NCBI GenBank assembly: GCA_944386395.1
Contig: CALXAZ010000004.1
Location: 1 to 17,965 of the forward strand
Reading direction: 5' to 3'
From: an uncultured Clostridia bacterium
Lineage (GTDB): Bacteria; Bacillota; Clostridia; Oscillospirales; JAAYOS01
DNA: 17,965 bases
Shown here piece by piece: positions 6,945-14,207 of this stretch. Both the position numbers and the translations under genes were made by a program. Under the pieces are notes generated by a model. The model had not been told where the DNA came from, did not search any database, and worked only from the letters and a program-made list of their open reading frames with translations. Each line of letters opens with the position of its first letter. Positions within the stretch are counted from its first letter, which is position 1.

Positions 6945-7904
6945 TTATCTCTTTCCACCGCGTATACGTATTCTAGGATCAACAACCGTATACAATATAT
7001 CTGTGATAAAAACAACAATTATATACATCGCAGAGATTAAAACTGTCCAACCCAAAACTATTGACAGATCGCGGCTTTGCACTGCGCTTGTAAAATAAAG
7101 GCCTATGCCGGGTATCGCAAATATCTTTTCTATAAAGAATGAGCCTGTTATGCACATCGCAACACTCATGGGAAGGTTTGTGCAAACGGGGATAAACGAG
7201 TTACGAAGGACATGCTTAAAAATTATCCTCATGTTGGAAAGTCCCTTTGACTCTGCCGTCATGACATAATCCTGGTTTACAACATCAAGCATCGAGGTCT
7301 TAAGAAGCCTCGTATAGCTCGCTATATAGCTAAAGCATCCCGTCAGCGTCGGAAGTATGGTATACTCCCATCCGCCAAACCACAGCTCATCTCCCTCAGG
7401 CCAGCCTATGGTTGGCAGAATATTTACCACTCCTCCCGCAAAGATATATTGTAGCAGCAATCCGAAAACCAGATGCGGTATTGAAATAAGTAATATCGAC
7501 AAAGTGATTATCGTATAATCTGCCCATGTTCCCTTTTTCATAGCGGCAATTATACCAAGACCCAGACCAACTGTAATACCTATCAGCATCTGCTGAATAC
7601 CAAGCCTTGCAGAGACAGGAAGCTTTGCTTCAGCTATCGACCACACCGTCTCACCTGGGAATGTGATAGACTCGCCAAAATCACCTACGAAAAAGCCCTT
7701 CATCGTAATAATATATCTTTCAAGTACACCTTTGTCCAAACCATATTTGGCGTACATACGTTCCTTCTGTTCCTCTGACAGACGTTCCGCTTTGGTAACC
7801 AGCGGGTCACCCGGTACTGCTGCCAGAAGGAAAAATGTCGCTGTTGCGATAATTATAAGCGTAAGTATCATCGCAAAAAATCTCTGTATTGTGTATTTAA
7901 GCAT
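6945..7904 (-). CDS. oppB: Oligopeptide ABC transporter permease OppB
   Basis: This is the first membrane subunit of the peptide importer, 319 residues. The N-terminal helix leads into FFLLAAVPGDPL, the conserved OppB/DppB element, followed by an extracytoplasmic stretch and five further helices. The coupling loop reads AESKGLSNMRIIFKHVLRN, and the C-terminus ends in the family's DPRIRIR. The ATG at 7904 is preceded by GAGGAA and a GGGAG slightly further upstream. It lies 214 bases downstream of oppA, unlike the tight spacing of the other opp genes, with a hairpin in that gap. It is expected to be expressed from the oppA promoter at a lower level than oppA. Confidence 0.94.
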   Translation of the reverse strand: MLKYTIQRFFAMILTLIIIATATFFLLAAVPGDPLVTKAERLSEEQKERMYAKYGLDKGVLERYIITMKGFFVGDFGESITFPGETVWSIAEAKLPVSARLGIQQMLIGITVGLGLGIIAAMKKGTWADYTIITLSILLISIPHLVFGLLLQYIFAGGVVNILPTIGWPEGDELWFGGWEYTILPTLTGCFSYIASYTRLLKTSMLDVVNQDYVMTAESKGLSNMRIIFKHVLRNSFIPVCTNLPMSVAMCITGSFFIEKIFAIPGIGLYFTSAVQSRDLSIVLGWTVLISAMYIIVVFITDILYTVVDPRIRIRGGKR

Positions 7905-8037
7905 TTCCTCGCTCCCTTAAATTTAACTTGCTGTAACCTGTTTCCCCTCACGGCAACATATCGCTGACCTTCGGCTCTTTTCTCATTTTCGGAAAAACGT
8001 CCATTTATTGCTATTTTCTGACTAATAACTATTATAA

Positions 8038-8071
8038 CAGAAAGGGCTGTGCTAAAAACACGCCCTTTCTG
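8038..8071 (-). terminator. Intergenic hairpin between oppA and oppB, probable partial terminator or mRNA stabiliser
   Basis: CAGAAAGGGC (8038-8047) pairs with GCCCTTTCTG (8062-8071), with an inner GTG/CAC extension and one bulged base. It begins 47 bases after the oppA stop. On the minus strand the stem is followed by TTATAATAG, not a strong U-tract. Such hairpins commonly raise binding-protein expression relative to the membrane subunits. A TATAAT (8036-8031) directly beyond the stem could be part of a weak internal promoter, but I see no good -35. Confidence 0.6.
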
Positions 8072-8118
8072 CCATAACAAGTGATATGCCTTTTGCTTTT
8101 GTTCAGCGAAAGTTACGC

Positions 8119-9969
8119 TTAGTCTGCCGAAATAAAGACGCGGCTAAACTCAATCGGGTTGAGCTGCGGGAGGTTGAGGTTGTGTACATTGGGATGATAG
8201 AACCAGATCTGGTCACCGTAGTAAAGCGGTGCGCATCCTGCCTTTGTCACAAGAATCTCCTCAGCCTGTGCAAAAAGATCGAGACGCTCGTCCGGATCTG
8301 TGGACAGTTCAGCCTGCGCCATGAGAGAGTCGAACTCTTCATCATTAAAGCCACCGAAACTCTTATAGTAACCACTGTCAGATGTCCACAGGAACAGCAT
8401 CGTCAGCGGATCATCATAGTCTCCTATCCAGCCGCTTGTAAAGCCCATATCCCAGTCGCCCGAGTCACGGACAGACTGATAAAGGGATGAGTCGAGTATG
8501 TTAAGGTCTATTGTAACGCCAAGGTTCTCATAGATGTTCTGCTGATAGAACTCAAGAGCCTGCTTTGCGATACTGGTCGTTGCGGAAGATATCATCTTCA
8601 GGGTAACATCGGCAACAGTGCCGCTTACACCCTCTTCAGCCATGCCTTCTTCAAACAGAGCCGCGCGCTTTTCCTTTGTATCGTACTGCGCCTGGAGCTC
8701 CGCGATATAGTCGTCAGCAACCTGATCGCGGAAAGTCTTGCTCTGCTCAGCAACATGCATTCCGGGCGGTACATATCCGCCGGCAATGCTATACCTGTTG
8801 TAAACCGTATTTATAAGCGCCTCACGGTCTACCGAGAGAGAAATTGCCAGACGGCACTTTTCGTTCAACATCAGACCAGATTTACCACCGAGGGGGCGAC
8901 CAAGCTCTGCCGCATCCTCACGTGCATACTGGTTAAAGGTAAGGAAGCCTGTCATCGGGCGACCAAGCTGAAGCTTTACATATGTTCCGTTTTCAGCTTC
9001 CTTGCTCCAGCGATCGATAAACTCTGCCGAGCCCTCAACTGCCGAGAACTGTCCGTTTTCGAACATAAGAGCACGTGTGGACATTTCACCAACAACTATG
9101 AGGTTGACCTCTGTGAGCTTTACATTCTCCTTGTCCCAGTAATACTCGTTCGGAGCAAGGACAAACTTGTTTTCCTTTATGTGTTCCTTGATTATAAACG
9201 GACCGCTGAAAACATGGTATGTATAATCTGTCTGCCATGTCTCCTGATCTGGAGCCGCCTCAACGATGTCCTGACGGATCGGGTAATACGGAACCATACC
9301 CATCATCTCTATGAAGTATGCCGTCGGACGCTCGAGCGTAACCTCGAACGTAAGATCGTCGACAGCTCTTACGCCGATGTCGTCGTAGCTTGCCTGACCA
9401 TTGTAGTATGCTTCAGCGTTCTTTATCGGGAAAGCATAGCTGGCATAACCAAATGCCTGTTCAGGATCAAGCAGACGCTTGAAGGAATATACAAAGTCGT
9501 TTGCAGTTACCTGTACGCCGTCTGACCAGTAATTCTCGCGGAGATAGAATGTATAGGTAAGTCCATCAGGGGATACCTCATATCTCTCGCAAGCCGCAGG
9601 CTCAAGTGTCTGCGTACTGTCGGGCTCGCCATATACGCGGAAAAGCCCTTCGTTTACCGCCTGCATAACTGTCCACTGCGAAGACCCTGTCGAATCGTTG
9701 GGGTCAAGAGTGGTGGTGCTGGTCCATGTGAGCTGCATGTTTAATACCTGATCTTCGGCTAGCTCATAGTCGCGCCAGTCCTCATCATGCGAACCCGGTA
9801 ACACGCCGTTAATAGCTACGGGACCTGTCGTTGCCTGAGAACCAGTTGTGCCTGCATCAGTTGTACCTTCTGACGAACCAGTGGTTGTCGTGGTGCCGGG
9901 ATTGCATCCAAAAAATGCAAACGCCATGACAACTGCGAGCAACAGCGCAAGTGTTCTTCTCAGTTTCAT
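8119..9969 (-). CDS. oppA: Oligopeptide-binding lipoprotein OppA (SBP family 5)
   Basis: This is the extracellular receptor that captures peptides for OppBCDF. The 616-residue precursor starts with a basic n-region and hydrophobic core (MKLRRTLALLLAVVMAF) ending at a lipobox-like FFGC with Cys22, so it should be lipid-anchored to the outer face of the membrane; Phe at -3 is atypical. A Thr/Ser/Gly-rich linker (about residues 25-50) separates the anchor from the domain. Family-5 hallmarks follow: QAVNEGLF, PAACERYEVSPDG, YTFYLRENYWSDG, VTANDFVYSFKRLLDP and IKNAEAYYNG. AGGAGG lies eight bases before the ATG, and a near-consensus promoter is at 10078-10106. It is the first gene of the opp operon. 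Peptide length and specificity cannot be read from the sequence. Confidence 0.94.
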   Translation of the reverse strand: MKLRRTLALLLAVVMAFAFFGCNPGTTTTTGSSEGTTDAGTTGSQATTGPVAINGVLPGSHDEDWRDYELAEDQVLNMQLTWTSTTTLDPNDSTGSSQWTVMQAVNEGLFRVYGEPDSTQTLEPAACERYEVSPDGLTYTFYLRENYWSDGVQVTANDFVYSFKRLLDPEQAFGYASYAFPIKNAEAYYNGQASYDDIGVRAVDDLTFEVTLERPTAYFIEMMGMVPYYPIRQDIVEAAPDQETWQTDYTYHVFSGPFIIKEHIKENKFVLAPNEYYWDKENVKLTEVNLIVVGEMSTRALMFENGQFSAVEGSAEFIDRWSKEAENGTYVKLQLGRPMTGFLTFNQYAREDAAELGRPLGGKSGLMLNEKCRLAISLSVDREALINTVYNRYSIAGGYVPPGMHVAEQSKTFRDQVADDYIAELQAQYDTKEKRAALFEEGMAEEGVSGTVADVTLKMISSATTSIAKQALEFYQQNIYENLGVTIDLNILDSSLYQSVRDSGDWDMGFTSGWIGDYDDPLTMLFLWTSDSGYYKSFGGFNDEEFDSLMAQAELSTDPDERLDLFAQAEEILVTKAGCAPLYYGDQIWFYHPNVHNLNLPQLNPIEFSRVFISAD

Positions 9970-10077
9970 CCTAGATTCCTCCTGTCAATTTCAATTATTA
10001 TCTCTCCATAAGCGTCAAGGCCCTCTATACTCCACAGAAGTAAGATTTCCCCTCGCCCCGAAAAATAACTTGCCTTA

Positions 10078-10106
10078 ACTATACTTTAAAACTGCTCTCT
10101 TGTCAA
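10078..10106 (-). promoter_or_regulatory. Main promoter of the opp operon
   Basis: On the minus strand a perfect TTGACA (10106-10101), a 17-base spacer and TATAGT (10083-10078) form a strong sigma-A-type promoter. The expected start near 10071 gives an oppA leader of about 100 bases. An inverted repeat lies 15 bases upstream of the -35. Confidence 0.8.
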
Positions 10107-10120
10107 TATTTTTTCAATGG

Positions 10121-10152
10121 TTTTGCAGGATTTTGGAGAACACATTGCAAAA
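10121..10152. promoter_or_regulatory. Inverted repeat upstream of the opp promoter
   Basis: TTTTGCA (10121-10127) and TGCAAAA (10146-10152) are perfectly complementary with 18 bases between them, a spacing of about 2.4 helical turns centre to centre. The placement, 15 bases upstream of the -35, suits a regulator site. It does not resemble the CodY consensus. The whole neighbourhood is rich in TTGCA-like words, so chance is possible. Confidence 0.35.
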
Positions 10153-10543
10153 TCTCCTCTTTCAAGCAGAAAAATTGGACATATTGCAGAGCCAGACCCC
10201 AAATGTTGTTTTTACACCTAAAAGTCCATATTTTCCATCTCTCCTATTAATATTGGCAATTTTTTAAAGCACCAAATTTAAAAATCAAGATTTTTTATTC
10301 TCCATACCACCAAAATTTCCTGCAACAACAGATTTTTCCCATCTCAAATACAAGAGAATTGCAAGATGCCCTTTGGGCAAAATTACATATATTTTTTATG
10401 CTTTTGCCATGCTATATTTGTCTTTCTGTCAAATACAAACAAAACAAAATGCAAATTTAATCAAATATCCTCCTATTTGTTCTCCTGTAGCGCACATTGC
10501 CGGATTTTGTGTGTGCCACAGAAGCATTTTGCCATTTTTGCTC
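10153..10543. other. AT-rich non-coding stretch between oppA and the HAD phosphatase gene
   Basis: No credible gene is seen on either strand: open frames are short, lack ribosome binding sites and have no family-like composition. The block is rich in A/T runs and in repeated TTGCA/TTTTGC words (for example 10184, 10359, 10402, 10449, 10527, 10535, 10552). A small TGCCC/GGGCA hairpin lies at 10367-10379. No clear terminator for the HAD gene, which ends at 10544, is visible. Confidence 0.6.
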
Positions 10544-11332
10544 TCAGCAAATTGCATTATATATATCTGCTACTGAGTCAAAAATGAAATCAGGCAGTAT
10601 CCCCGAAGTCTCAATAGTCTGCATATCGCTCTCGCCAGACAGAACGCATACAGTCGTTATCCCAGCATTTACTCCTGTTTTTATATCTGTATACACCCTG
10701 TCACCTACTATCGCTATCCGTTTGCGGGGGATATGGAGATTGTCTGCAATTATATCTACCATCTCACGGTTTGGCTTACCTATATAGCGCGGTTTTCTAT
10801 GTGTTGCCACCTCAAGCATATGGCAGATGCTGCCGCAGTCCGGAATATACCTGTTATTTTCCACGGGGCAGACAAGGTCTACATTCGTTGCAAGAAACTC
10901 TGCCCCATTATCCAGCAGACGGCAGGCATTCTCTAGTTTCTCATAATTCAGCTCTCTGTCAAACCCAACGACCACTATTCCTGCATCATCGCCAAACTCC
11001 ACGCCGTAGCCGGCAAGCTCGTCCCTAAGCGATACGGTTCCTACCAGATATACCTTTTCCCCCGCGCGCCGCTCCCTTAAAAACATCCCCATTGCCATTC
11101 CAGATGTAAACACGTTTTCCCCAGAACACGTCAGCCCGAGCTTATTCATCTTTTTAACATACTCAAACCCGCTCTTAGAGGAATTATTCGTAAGAAAAAC
11201 ATACTTTTTCCCCTGCCCGATCAACGTATTGATAAAATCCTTCGCACCATCTATAAGCCTGTATTCTATGTTTATTGTCCCATCCATATCCAAAAGGAAT
11301 AGTTCAATATCCCGCAGCCTTTCAAGCTCCAT
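10544..11332 (-). CDS. HAD superfamily IIA (NagD-like) phosphatase
   Basis: The 262-residue protein has all four HAD motifs: motif I DMDGT (Asp15 nucleophile, Asp17), motif II TNNSS (48-52), the motif III lysine in IGKPNRE (Lys186) and motif IV GDRVYTD (210-216). The long insert between motifs II and III, including VVGFDRELNYEKL, is the C2 cap of the NagD/p-nitrophenylphosphatase/phosphoglycolate phosphatase branch. It should remove phosphate from a small metabolite such as a sugar phosphate, glycerol phosphate or nucleotide; the exact substrate is open. The ATG at 11332 is preferred over a GTG four codons upstream because GGAG lies six bases before it, whereas the GTG has its purine-rich stretch too close. 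It is divergent from the PfkB kinase gene and has its own promoter. Confidence 0.9.
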   Translation of the reverse strand: MELERLRDIELFLLDMDGTINIEYRLIDGAKDFINTLIGQGKKYVFLTNNSSKSGFEYVKKMNKLGLTCSGENVFTSGMAMGMFLRERRAGEKVYLVGTVSLRDELAGYGVEFGDDAGIVVVGFDRELNYEKLENACRLLDNGAEFLATNVDLVCPVENNRYIPDCGSICHMLEVATHRKPRYIGKPNREMVDIIADNLHIPRKRIAIVGDRVYTDIKTGVNAGITTVCVLSGESDMQTIETSGILPDFIFDSVADIYNAIC

Positions 11333-11368
11333 AGTCAGCTCCACTCTCCCAGAAAAATTATTACTGAC

Positions 11369-11398
11369 ATTTTAGCTTTTCTGTCTGCAACTTGTCAA
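11369..11398 (-). promoter_or_regulatory. Promoter of the HAD phosphatase gene
   Basis: On the minus strand a perfect TTGACA (11398-11393), an 18-base spacer and TAAAAT (11374-11369). Transcription would start about 30 bases before the start codon. Confidence 0.65.
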
Positions 11399-11425
11399 CC
11401 CACTCTTTATCTCATCGAAAAATTC

Positions 11426-11460
11426 TGGTATATTCACTATATAATATTATTCTGAAAGGG
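11426..11460 (+). promoter_or_regulatory. Promoter elements and ribosome binding site of the PfkB kinase gene
   Basis: Two candidate -10 elements are present: TGGTATATT (11426-11434, an extended -10) and TATAAT (11440-11445). Neither has a good -35. If the TATAAT is used, the transcript starts about 16 bases before the start codon. AAAGGG (11455-11460) lies eight bases before the TTG start. Confidence 0.45.
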
Positions 11461-11468
11461 CTGGTATT

Positions 11469-12434
11469 TTGGACAGAAAATTTGATTTCATAGGTATCGG
11501 AGAAGTTCTTATCGATATGGCTCCCTCCCTCTCCGCAGAGGGTGAGAGCTGCTTTCTGCCAAAGGTCGGCGGCGCTCCTGCCAATTCCGCATGTGCCGCC
11601 GCAAAGTTTGGGCTGAGCTCGGCTGTTATCGGGCGCGTCGGCGATGATATCTTTGGCAATATGATCCACCATGTCATCTCCTCTGCCGGCGCTAACTGCT
11701 CTTTTTTGCAGACAGATCCTGGGCGACACACAACTCTTACATTCGTCTCTCTCGACCAGCATGGCGACCGCAGCTTTACTTTTTATCGTAACGGCATGGC
11801 AGACACCGCACTCGAAGAGACTCAAGATATGCTTTCCGCTGCAAGCAATACGCGTCTGTTGCATTTCGGATCGGTATCGCTTAGCTCAGAGCCTTCGCGA
11901 AGCTCTGTCCTCTCAGCCGTAAGCGCTGCCAAAAAAGCCGGAGCTATTATCTCATATGATCCCAATCTCCGCTTTCCCCTGTGGGACGACTATAATTATA
12001 TGAGGGATACCGTGCTAAACACCCTTGGGCTGGCGGATATTCTGAAGCTTAGTGAAGAGGAGGCTGCCTTTCTTTTTAATTCAGACGACAGGATGGACGT
12101 TATGAAGAGGATAGAAGCCAAGTATCATATCCCTGCCATCATCATAACTAAAGGGAAAAACGGAGCTGACGCACTGATAAACGGACAGGAATACACTTCT
12201 CCTGGTTTTGAGATTAATGCCGTCGACACTACCGGTGCAGGTGATTGCTTCATAGGTGGATTTTGCCGTTGCCTGATATCATCTGGTAAATCGATCTGCA
12301 AGCTTCAGGTCGAAGAAGCAGAATATGCGCTTCGCTTTGCTAATGCTGCCGGCGCCCTTGCAACCTCCAAAAAGGGAGCTATCCCGTCAATTCCTGACAT
12401 TTCGGAGGTATTGGATCTGCTTGCCTCAAGATAA
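11469..12434 (+). CDS. PfkB family carbohydrate kinase, fructokinase-like
   Basis: The 321-residue protein has the ribokinase/PfkB fold signatures: an N-terminal FIGIGEVLIDM strand, the GGAPANSACAAAKFGL sugar-binding motif (34-49), VIGRVGDD (53-60), YDPNLRFPLW (163-172), ITKGKNGA and the C-terminal signature DTTGAGDCFIGGF (253-265) with catalytic base Asp259. It phosphorylates a sugar with ATP. GGAPAN and DPNLRFPLW are typical of bacterial fructokinases (ScrK-like), though a related sugar cannot be excluded. The start is TTG at 11469: AAAGGG lies eight bases upstream, and the next in-frame ATG would delete the first conserved strand. It is divergent from the HAD phosphatase gene. No clear terminator follows, so some transcription may continue into the uracil permease. 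Confidence 0.9.
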   Translation: MDRKFDFIGIGEVLIDMAPSLSAEGESCFLPKVGGAPANSACAAAKFGLSSAVIGRVGDDIFGNMIHHVISSAGANCSFLQTDPGRHTTLTFVSLDQHGDRSFTFYRNGMADTALEETQDMLSAASNTRLLHFGSVSLSSEPSRSSVLSAVSAAKKAGAIISYDPNLRFPLWDDYNYMRDTVLNTLGLADILKLSEEEAAFLFNSDDRMDVMKRIEAKYHIPAIIITKGKNGADALINGQEYTSPGFEINAVDTTGAGDCFIGGFCRCLISSGKSICKLQVEEAEYALRFANAAGALATSKKGAIPSIPDISEVLDLLASR

Positions 12435-12489
12435 AGCGTCTCTCCGACCTGTCATCCGCAAAAGCACTCCAAAATTTATCGAAATATAT

Positions 12490-12515
12490 CAGATTATCTG
12501 TTGATTATCTGTCAA
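12490..12515 (+). repeat. 11-bp direct repeat and palindrome over the uraA -35
   Basis: GATTATCTGT occurs at 12492-12501 and again at 12503-12512, an 11-base period. The first copy lies in the palindrome CAGAT-T-ATCTG (12490-12500). The second is framed by TTGA/TCAA (12501-12504 and 12512-12515). The cluster covers the -35 hexamer, a typical operator position. Confidence 0.45.
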
Positions 12516-12529
12516 TTAAGTGTTATAAT
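12501..12529 (+). promoter_or_regulatory. Promoter of the uracil permease gene (extended -10)
   Basis: TTGATT (12501-12506), a 17-base spacer and TATAAT (12524-12529) preceded by TG one base upstream. The expected start near 12536 gives a leader of about 115 bases. Confidence 0.7.
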
Positions 12530-12535
12530 TCGTCA

Positions 12536-12651
12536 GGTGTGCGCTGTGGGATGGGGCGCGTCTGTTTTCTGTGTTCAAATTCCGAAACGTACGCCAGGAA
12601 TAGAAATAATGGCATATCCATTATTATAAAATTTCTGAGGAGGAGTTTCCC
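12536..12651 (+). other. 5' leader of the uracil permease gene
   Basis: The leader starts G-rich (GTGGGATGGGG near 12546-12556) and contains two possible hairpins: ATTCC/GGAAT (12579-12583 with 12597-12601) around a 13-base loop, and AATAATGG/CCATTATT (12605-12612 with 12618-12625) around CATAT. GAGGAGGAG follows and lies about six bases before the ATG. I see no U-tailed terminator, no PyrR-like recognition loop, no purine-riboswitch core and no anti-ribosome-binding-site sequence. Confidence 0.4.
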
Positions 12652-13974
12652 ATGAGTAAGGAAAAAGTCCAGATAGGCTCCGAGGGCATCAGGGACGCAC
12701 GTACACTCGGTATTCCGAAAATGCTTATCCTTGGTCTCCAGCACATGTTTGCCATGTTCGGCGCCACAGTACTTGTCCCTATTATAACCGGTCTCAGCGT
12801 CCAGGTCACCCTGATATGTGCCGGTCTCGGCACTCTGCTTTTCCACGTATTTGCCAAATTCAAGGTTCCGGCATTTCTCGGCTCATCCTTTGCTTTTCTA
12901 GGCGGATTCACGGCAGTAAAGGCACTTGATACCGGGATATACGCTGAATTAACCGAGCTTGAGAAGCTCCCATACGCATGCGGTGGCATCGTCATCGCCG
13001 GTTTTATCTATCTTATACTTGCTCTCTTTATAAAGCTTGTCGGTATCAAGCGTGTAATGAGATTCCTTCCGCCGGTTGTCACCGGTCCCATGATAATCCT
13101 CATAGGTCTAACACTCGCCCCATCGGCTATTACCAACGCATCCGAAAACTGGCCGCTTGCGCTTGTAGCGCTAGGTATAATTGTTGTTTGCAACATCTGG
13201 GGCAAGGGCATGATAAAGATACTTCCCATACTTCTTGGTGTAGTAGTTTCATACATAGTTGCTCTCATAACTGGAAACGTGGACTTTAGCGAAGTTTCAA
13301 GTGCAGACCTTATCGGCTTGCCTCCGTTTCAAATTGCAAAATTTGACATAAGCGCCATTCTTGTAATGGCTCCGATAGCTCTTGCCACAATGATGGAGCA
13401 CATAGGTGACATATCTGCTATTTCTGCTACCACTGGAGAAAACTATATCGAGGACCCGGGTCTTCATCGCACCCTGACGGGTGACGGTCTTGCCACCTCG
13501 CTTGCTGCTCTTTTCGGTGGTCCTGCAAATACTACTTACGGCGAAAATACCGGTGTTCTTGCTCTGTCCAAGGTCTACGATCCCAGAGTTATCCGGATCG
13601 CTGCCGTATTTGCTATCATTCTTTCTCTCAGCCCAAAGTTTGCCGCAATCATTCATTCGATACCAACCGCAATAATAGGCGGAATAAGCTTTATCCTTTA
13701 CGGCATGATCTCTGCTGTAGGCGTTCGCAATGTTGTCGAAAACAGAGTTGATTTCACCAACACCCGCAACCTTATCATAGCGGCTGTGATACTGGTCTCA
13801 GGTCTTGGCTTTTCCAGCGGCGTCACCTTTACGATTGCTGGCACTTCAATCACCCTTACAGGTCTTGCCATTGCTGCTCTTTCCGGTATCCTTCTTAATG
13901 CAATATTGCCCGGAAAGGACTACACCTTCGGCAGCGACCTTCAGGGCGACACATCAGTAAACTTTGAGATATAA
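12652..13974 (+). CDS. uraA: Uracil permease, NCS2 (uracil-xanthine) family
   Basis: The 440-residue polytopic membrane protein imports uracil by proton symport in characterised relatives. The N-terminal LGLQHMFAMFGATVLVP, the LLFHVFAKFKVPAFLGSSFA stretch (63-82) and the later NTTYGENTGVLALSKVYD segment (293-310) are hallmarks of the UraA/PyrP branch. Glu249 in MMEHIGD and Glu298 in TTYGEN match the two glutamates that bind substrate in E. coli UraA; Asp253 appears where I recall a histidine in that protein, a substitution known in other members. Hydrophobicity fits the family's 14 helices. It has its own promoter, an about 115-base leader, a strong GAGGAGGAG site and its own terminator. Xanthine as substrate is less likely but not excluded. 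Confidence 0.9.
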   Translation: MSKEKVQIGSEGIRDARTLGIPKMLILGLQHMFAMFGATVLVPIITGLSVQVTLICAGLGTLLFHVFAKFKVPAFLGSSFAFLGGFTAVKALDTGIYAELTELEKLPYACGGIVIAGFIYLILALFIKLVGIKRVMRFLPPVVTGPMIILIGLTLAPSAITNASENWPLALVALGIIVVCNIWGKGMIKILPILLGVVVSYIVALITGNVDFSEVSSADLIGLPPFQIAKFDISAILVMAPIALATMMEHIGDISAISATTGENYIEDPGLHRTLTGDGLATSLAALFGGPANTTYGENTGVLALSKVYDPRVIRIAAVFAIILSLSPKFAAIIHSIPTAIIGGISFILYGMISAVGVRNVVENRVDFTNTRNLIIAAVILVSGLGFSSGVTFTIAGTSITLTGLAIAALSGILLNAILPGKDYTFGSDLQGDTSVNFEI

Positions 13975-13990
13975 TATATTATATTTGTCT

Positions 13991-14021
13991 AAAAGAGGTG
14001 TCACTCTGTGACGCCTCTTTT
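13991..14021 (+). terminator. Intrinsic terminator after the uracil permease gene
   Basis: AAAAGAGGTGTCAC (13991-14004) pairs with GTGACGCCTCTTTT (14008-14021) across TCT, with one T-G wobble, followed by ATTTAT. It begins 17 bases after the stop codon. The A-run at its left end could also let it work on the other strand. Confidence 0.88.
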
Positions 14022-14113
14022 ATTTATGCTGACAAACTACTGTCCGCAAAAAGCAAAACATATGTAAAACCTCTCTTTTTTCCAGAAATATCCTTGCATT
14101 TTGGCTTATGCTC

Positions 14114-14142
14114 TTTACTTTTCTCACTTTTACTGCTATTAT
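14114..14142 (+). promoter_or_regulatory. Promoter of the amino-acid ABC operon (extended -10)
   Basis: TTTACT (14114-14119), a 17-base spacer and TATTAT (14137-14142) with TG one base upstream. Transcription would start near 14149, about 60 bases before the first start codon. The rest of the gap from 14022 shows nothing else clear. Confidence 0.55.
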
Positions 14143-14207
14143 GTTTTTATAAACTCCTGGATTTTAGAGATATTCAGAAAAACATCATAATAAGGAAGGG
14201 GCAAAAC

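Noticed and set aside
8031..8071. Separate promoter for oppB-F
   Set aside because: A TATAAT is present just beyond the hairpin, but the best -35 matches only about half the consensus and would lie inside the stem, so I did not list it as a promoter.
8755..9525. Plus-strand open frame of 256 codons opposite oppA
   Set aside because: It is antisense to a clear SBP family-5 gene; no ribosome binding site or recognisable domain was seen.
10367..10379. Small TGCCC/GGGCA hairpin as a terminator for the HAD gene
   Set aside because: The stem is only five base pairs, lies about 165 bases beyond the stop, and has no proper U-tract on the minus strand.
10366..10587. Overlapping plus-strand open frames in the AT-rich region upstream of oppA
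   Set aside because: No ribosome binding site, Phe/Cys-rich composition expected of T-rich non-coding DNA, and the frames run into the antisense of the HAD gene.
12435..12489. Terminator or small gene after the PfkB kinase
   Set aside because: I looked for a hairpin with a U-tract and for an open frame in this short stretch and found neither.
13998..14207. A 70-residue N-terminal extension of the amino-acid binding protein
   Set aside because: It starts inside the uraA terminator and would hide the signal peptide; the ATG at 14208 has a good ribosome binding site and begins a standard lipoprotein signal.
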